Of a stretch of 64,000 nucleotides of DNA, positions 60,859 to 64,000 are shown piece after piece (positions within the stretch are counted from its first letter, which is position 1; the number at the start of each line of letters is the position of its first letter). The DNA is from Bacteroidales bacterium (GTDB lineage Bacteria > Bacteroidota > Bacteroidia > Bacteroidales > Lentimicrobiaceae): assembly GCA_016709025.1 (NCBI GenBank), contig JADJEQ010000006.1:186001-250000 (forward strand), written 5' to 3'. The translations under genes were made by a program, and so were the position numbers. A model generated the notes under the pieces. It was not told the origin of the DNA. It was given only the letters and a program-made list of their open reading frames with translations, and did no database searches.

Positions 60859-61329
60859 ATGAAAAAATCAGTTTCATTACTAATTGCAGTAATTCTTGGA
60901 ATAGGTTCAGTTCTTGCTCAGGACGTTAAGACCGAAACTCCTGCTCCAAATCCCAATGCACCCGAAATCACTTTCGACAAATTGGTTCATGACTACGGCA
61001 CGCTCTATGTTCAGGGAGATGGCAATTGCGAATTTGTTTTTACCAACAATGGCAAAGAACCGCTGATTCTTTCAAGTGTTAAGTCTTCATGTGGTTGCAC
61101 TGTGCCGAGTTGGCCACGCGAACCAATCCTTCCCGGCAAAAAGGAATCAATTAAAGTTAAGTATGATACAAACAGAGTGGGACCAATCAACAAAACCATT
61201 ACTGTAATGTCTAATGCAAAAAATTCTCCGGTTGTTTTAAAAATTGCCGGTAATATCATACAGAAGCCACAGGACAACACTGTGCCTGAGAAGAATGTCA
61301 GCAGCGGATCGGTACCGGTTTCAAAATAA
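60859..61329 (+). CDS. Exported DUF1573 protein
   Basis: 156 aa with signal peptide (GIGSVLAQ). Beta-sandwich with ITFDKLVHDYGTLYVQGDG, CEFVFTNNGKEPLILSSVKS and the SCGCTVPSWP motif, all typical of DUF1573. These proteins are abundant in Bacteroidota envelopes and of unknown role. Followed by a strong terminator. Confidence 0.93.
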   Translation: MKKSVSLLIAVILGIGSVLAQDVKTETPAPNPNAPEITFDKLVHDYGTLYVQGDGNCEFVFTNNGKEPLILSSVKSSCGCTVPSWPREPILPGKKESIKVKYDTNRVGPINKTITVMSNAKNSPVVLKIAGNIIQKPQDNTVPEKNVSSGSVPVSK

Positions 61330-61351
61330 CATTTTTTTAAGTGATCAGATT

Positions 61352-61378
61352 AGCCGGGTTATCCCGGCTTTTTTTTTA
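61352..61378 (+). terminator. Terminator after the DUF1573 gene
   Basis: AGCCGGG (61352-61358) and CCCGGCT (61363-61369) with a 4-base loop and a 9-T run. Confidence 0.95.
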
Positions 61379-61566
61379 TAATGCCGGGCTATTTGTATAA
61401 ATGAAACCCCGGATTACTTAGGAAAATACCGACCTGAGAGATTTTTGCAATTAACCAAACCATGATATTGCTTTATGGTGAATTGCTTGTAAATTCCATA
61501 TCTCTTAAGAGATTTTTCTTTTCAAATCATTTAATCCGGATTAGGTAAAAAATGGAATTACATTTT

Positions 61567-61597
61567 TTTGGAACTCATGAAATTGCTTATACCTTTG
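61567..61597 (+). promoter_or_regulatory. Full Bacteroidota promoter of the aspartate aminotransferase gene
   Basis: TTTG at 61567-61570, 19 bases, then TACCTTTG at 61590-61597, an exact match to the -33/-7 consensus TTTG-N19-TAnnTTTG. The start codon at 61636 is 38 bases on. Best promoter in the window. Confidence 0.8.
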
Positions 61598-61635
61598 CTC
61601 CGGTTTTTACACAACTACTGCAAAAAAAATAAACC

Positions 61636-62832
61636 ATGCCAAAGATTTCAGAACGCGGTTGTCAGATGCCCGCATCACCTATCCGAAAATTAGTACCCTA
61701 TGCCGAAGCTGCTAAAAAGAGGGGTATCAAAGTATTTCATCTTAATATAGGGCAACCTGATATTCAAACCCCCGATGTTGCACTGAAAGCCATCAGGGAG
61801 TTTGACCAGAAAGTGATCGAATACAGCCACTCGGCGGGCAATGAAAGTTACAGAAGAAAACTTGCCGTTTATTATCAGGGAATCGGGATTGATATCAATC
61901 ATGAAGAGATCATTATCACTACCGGAGGCTCAGAAGCTATTTCATTTGCTTTTAAAGTGTGTATGAACCCAGGCGATGAAGTGATCATTCCGGAGCCGTT
62001 TTACACCAACTACAATGCATTTGCGCTGGCAGCCGGTGTAAAAGTGGTGCCAATCACCTCAAAAATCAGCGATGGTTTTGCTCTTCCTCCGATCAGTGAA
62101 TTTGAAAAATCCATCACACCCAGGACCAAAGCCATCATGGTTTGCAATCCCAATAACCCGACCGGCTACCTTTACAGTAAAGAAGAACTTTTGCAATTGC
62201 GTGATTTGGTTATCAAACACGACCTCTACCTGTTTGCCGACGAAGTCTATCGTGAATTCTGTTATGACGGCAACAGTCATTTCTCTGTTATGAACCTAGA
62301 AGGTCTTGAGGAACATGCTGTTTTAATGGATTCAGTTTCTAAAAGATACAGTGAATGTGGTGTCAGGATTGGTGCCCTGATTTCAAAAAATAAAAAACTG
62401 ATTGCCACAGCCCTTAAATTTGCCCAGGCCCGCCTCAGCCCACCATCACTCGGACAGGTAATCGGTGAGGCTTCGCTTGAAACACCTGCTTCCTATTTCA
62501 AAGAGGTTTACGACGAGTATATATCACGCCGGAATCTCGTTATTGAAGAACTGAATAAGATTCCGGGAGTATATGCACCATTGCCAAAAGGAGCTTTCTA
62601 TTCCGTTATCAGCCTGCCCATTGATGATGCTGATGTATTCTGTCAGTGGCTACTTGAAGATTTTGAGTATGATAAACAAACAGTAATGCTTGCTCCGGCT
62701 ACAGGCTTCTATGCGACCCCCGGATTAGGCAGGAATGAAGTCAGGATAGCCTATGTGCTTAAAAAGGAAGACCTTAAAAATGCCGTTAAGTGCCTTGAAG
62801 AAGCGCTTAAAGTGTATCCCGGTAAACTGTAA
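61636..62832 (+). CDS. Aspartate/aromatic-type aminotransferase (class I PLP)
   Basis: 398 aa. PLP lysine Lys236 in SVSKRYSECGVRIG, NPNNPTGYLYSKEEL and ADEVYREF; the typical fold-type I aminotransferase. It probably uses aspartate or a related amino acid with 2-oxoglutarate. Own full promoter (61567-61597) and a shared terminator downstream. Confidence 0.93.
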   Translation: MPKISERGCQMPASPIRKLVPYAEAAKKRGIKVFHLNIGQPDIQTPDVALKAIREFDQKVIEYSHSAGNESYRRKLAVYYQGIGIDINHEEIIITTGGSEAISFAFKVCMNPGDEVIIPEPFYTNYNAFALAAGVKVVPITSKISDGFALPPISEFEKSITPRTKAIMVCNPNNPTGYLYSKEELLQLRDLVIKHDLYLFADEVYREFCYDGNSHFSVMNLEGLEEHAVLMDSVSKRYSECGVRIGALISKNKKLIATALKFAQARLSPPSLGQVIGEASLETPASYFKEVYDEYISRRNLVIEELNKIPGVYAPLPKGAFYSVISLPIDDADVFCQWLLEDFEYDKQTVMLAPATGFYATPGLGRNEVRIAYVLKKEDLKNAVKCLEEALKVYPGKL

Positions 62833-62847
62833 AAAATCCTCAATCTA

Positions 62848-62881
62848 AAAACAAAAAGGGCTTAAGGCCCTTTTTGTTTTT
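62848..62881. terminator. Bidirectional terminator between convergent genes
   Basis: AAAACAAAAAGGGC and GCCCTTTTTGTTTT form a long A/T-flanked stem with a short TTAAG loop. On both strands the 3' side is a T-run. It ends at the stop codon of the minus-strand gene (62880-62882). Confidence 0.92.
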
Positions 62882-64000
62882 AGAAATCATGGTAAAGAAG
62901 ATATTTATGCCTTATTTTTTGAAATTTTATCAGGTCTTCCTGCCAGGAGGCTTTAATCTCATCCTCGCTTAAGCCAGCCTCCAATTGTTGACGCAATTTT
63001 CCCGACCCAGCTAACTTATTGAAGAAAGGAGTGAAAAATTCCGACTTAACCGGATAGGAATTATACATCAATATTAACCATTTCAGTCTGATACCCGGGT
63101 TTAACAATATATCAGGAACCTCATCCCTGAGATCATAACCTGTACATTCTATTCCTTTATAAGCCGGATTGAGACTGGCTCCTTCGCGGGGCTCCGGGGT
63201 AAAATGGTAGTTACCACCTGTATATCCGGGGTATCCGATGATACTAAACGGTTTATCGGTTCCACGCCCTACACTTACCACAGTACCTTCAAATAAACAA
63301 AGTGAAGGATAAAGGTAAACCGATTCCATATCCGGAAGGTTAGGCGAAGGCCTGACCGGAAGATTGTAATATTTTTTGTGATTATAGCCGGAAACTTCCA
63401 CCCAGTCCAGATTGCACAACAGGCTGTCTTTAAGCCATAACTCGCCATTTACCATACGGGCATATTCAGCCATTGTCATCCCATGTACAATAGGAATAGC
63501 GTGCATTCCAACAAATGAATTGTACCCTTTTTCCAGCATTGGCCCGTCAATGTAATAACCATTGGGGTTGGGTCTGTCTAATACCAATAATGATATTTTG
63601 TTCTCTGCACAAGCCTCCATCACCAGCGTAAGGGTTGAAATGTAGGTATAAAACCTGGTTCCTACATCTTGCAGGTCAAACATCATGAGATCAATACCTG
63701 TCAGATCTTCCGGCGTGGGTTTACGGTGATCTCCGTAAAGTGAAATCAGCGGCAGGCCGGTTTTTGCATCGGTGTTATTGCCCACTGTTTCTCCGGCCTC
63801 AGCCTGCCCCCGGAATCCATGCTCAGGCGAAAAAACTTTAACCACTTGTATTCCGGCTGATAGTAAACTGTCAACAAGATGAACATTACCGATTAATGAA
63901 GTTTGATTGGCAACAATACCTATCCGTTTCCCCTCAATTTTATTAAAATATTGCCTGGTGCGTTCGGCTGCCGGCCTCATTAAATGGCTGGGCGAGGTTT
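62880..64000 (-). CDS. NamZ/DUF1343 exo-beta-N-acetylmuramidase, 5' end outside window
   Basis: The frame is open beyond 64000, so the ATG at 63980 is probably internal and the true start, with a signal peptide, lies outside. At least 366 aa are present: KRIGIVANQTSL, VFSPEHGFRG (conserved His/Glu of the family active site), LMMFDLQDVGTRFYTYISTL and LDRPNPNG. NamZ releases MurNAc from peptidoglycan fragments (shown for Tannerella forsythia and Bacillus). Role: recycling or scavenging of murein. Confidence 0.93.
   Translation of the reverse strand, partial: TSPSHLMRPAAERTRQYFNKIEGKRIGIVANQTSLIGNVHLVDSLLSAGIQVVKVFSPEHGFRGQAEAGETVGNNTDAKTGLPLISLYGDHRKPTPEDLTGIDLMMFDLQDVGTRFYTYISTLTLVMEACAENKISLLVLDRPNPNGYYIDGPMLEKGYNSFVGMHAIPIVHGMTMAEYARMVNGELWLKDSLLCNLDWVEVSGYNHKKYYNLPVRPSPNLPDMESVYLYPSLCLFEGTVVSVGRGTDKPFSIIGYPGYTGGNYHFTPEPREGASLNPAYKGIECTGYDLRDEVPDILLNPGIRLKWLILMYNSYPVKSEFFTPFFNKLAGSGKLRQQLEAGLSEDEIKASWQEDLIKFQKIRHKYLLYHDF

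Noticed and set aside
1..64000. tRNA, rRNA and known riboswitches
   Set aside because: No TTCGAATC-type T-loop in a cloverleaf context, no rRNA stretch and no recognisable riboswitch found by eye; a covariance search was not possible.

Overview
The window looks like a chromosomal segment of a Bacteroidota bacterium, most likely an environmental, largely anaerobic member of the Bacteroidales/Marinilabiliales type. The evidence is the family mix (DUF3857 transglutaminases, GH92, GH89, NamZ/DUF1343, DUF1573, TIGR02757, fused E1 alpha/beta, DegV-DAK2 fusion), promoters with the Bacteroidota -7 box TAnnTTTG, few Shine-Dalgarno sites, and many A/G-rich low-complexity arrays at gene ends. I saw no rRNA, tRNA, CRISPR array, prophage or transposase. 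The first and last genes run off the window.

Layout. 0-4.6 kb: two adjacent DUF3857/transglutaminase-like proteins (the second without the catalytic triad) and a small membrane protein. 4.6-7.6 kb: an AT-rich stretch of three unrelated genes, each with its own spacer and hairpin, resembling gene cassettes. 8-10.5 kb: fused 2-oxoacid dehydrogenase E1. 10.5-11.6 kb: five copies of a palindromic repeat, one of which carries a GIY-YIG nuclease gene in its loop. 11.6-19 kb: secreted CarboxypepD_reg-like protein, YceI lipoprotein, rubrerythrin, glutathione peroxidase, MFS transporter, M1 peptidase. 19-27.7 kb: complete kdp potassium-pump operon with the KdpD/KdpE two-component system, KdpF and two extra small proteins; kdpD has a probable one-base frameshift at its N-terminus. 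28-32 kb: thioredoxin, then a GH89 alpha-N-acetylglucosaminidase followed at once by an HGSNAT-like acetyltransferase. 32-37.6 kb: a 129-bp tandem repeat, TIGR02757, an MtfA-like peptidase, a DUF333 protein, a transglutaminase, an AraC-regulator remnant and a suspicious poly-G tract. 37.6-40.1 kb: tandem paralogous outer-membrane-like proteins. 40.2-43 kb: four-subunit 2-oxoacid:ferredoxin oxidoreductase. 43-64 kb: aminotransferases, Mpv17-like protein, DUF5995, GH92 mannosidase, nucleoid-associated protein, C69 dipeptidase, SGNH hydrolase, VOC protein, ADP-forming acyl-CoA synthetase, DUF1295 protein, DegV-DAK2 fusion, lipoprotein, DUF1573, aspartate aminotransferase and NamZ.

How the genes fit together. 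The ferredoxin oxidoreductase, aminotransferases and ADP-forming acyl-CoA synthetase fit amino-acid fermentation: transamination, oxidative decarboxylation to acyl-CoA with reduced ferredoxin, then ATP formation. GH89/HGSNAT-like, GH92 and NamZ point to scavenging of host or microbial glycans and peptidoglycan; the peptidases to protein scavenging. Rubrerythrin, glutathione peroxidase and thioredoxin cover peroxide stress, and Kdp covers potassium limitation.

Most worth a second look: the GIY-YIG gene inside a palindromic repeat; arrays that start at, or encode, the ends of minus-strand genes; the small extra kdp genes and the kdpD frameshift; and the GH89-HGSNAT gene pair.
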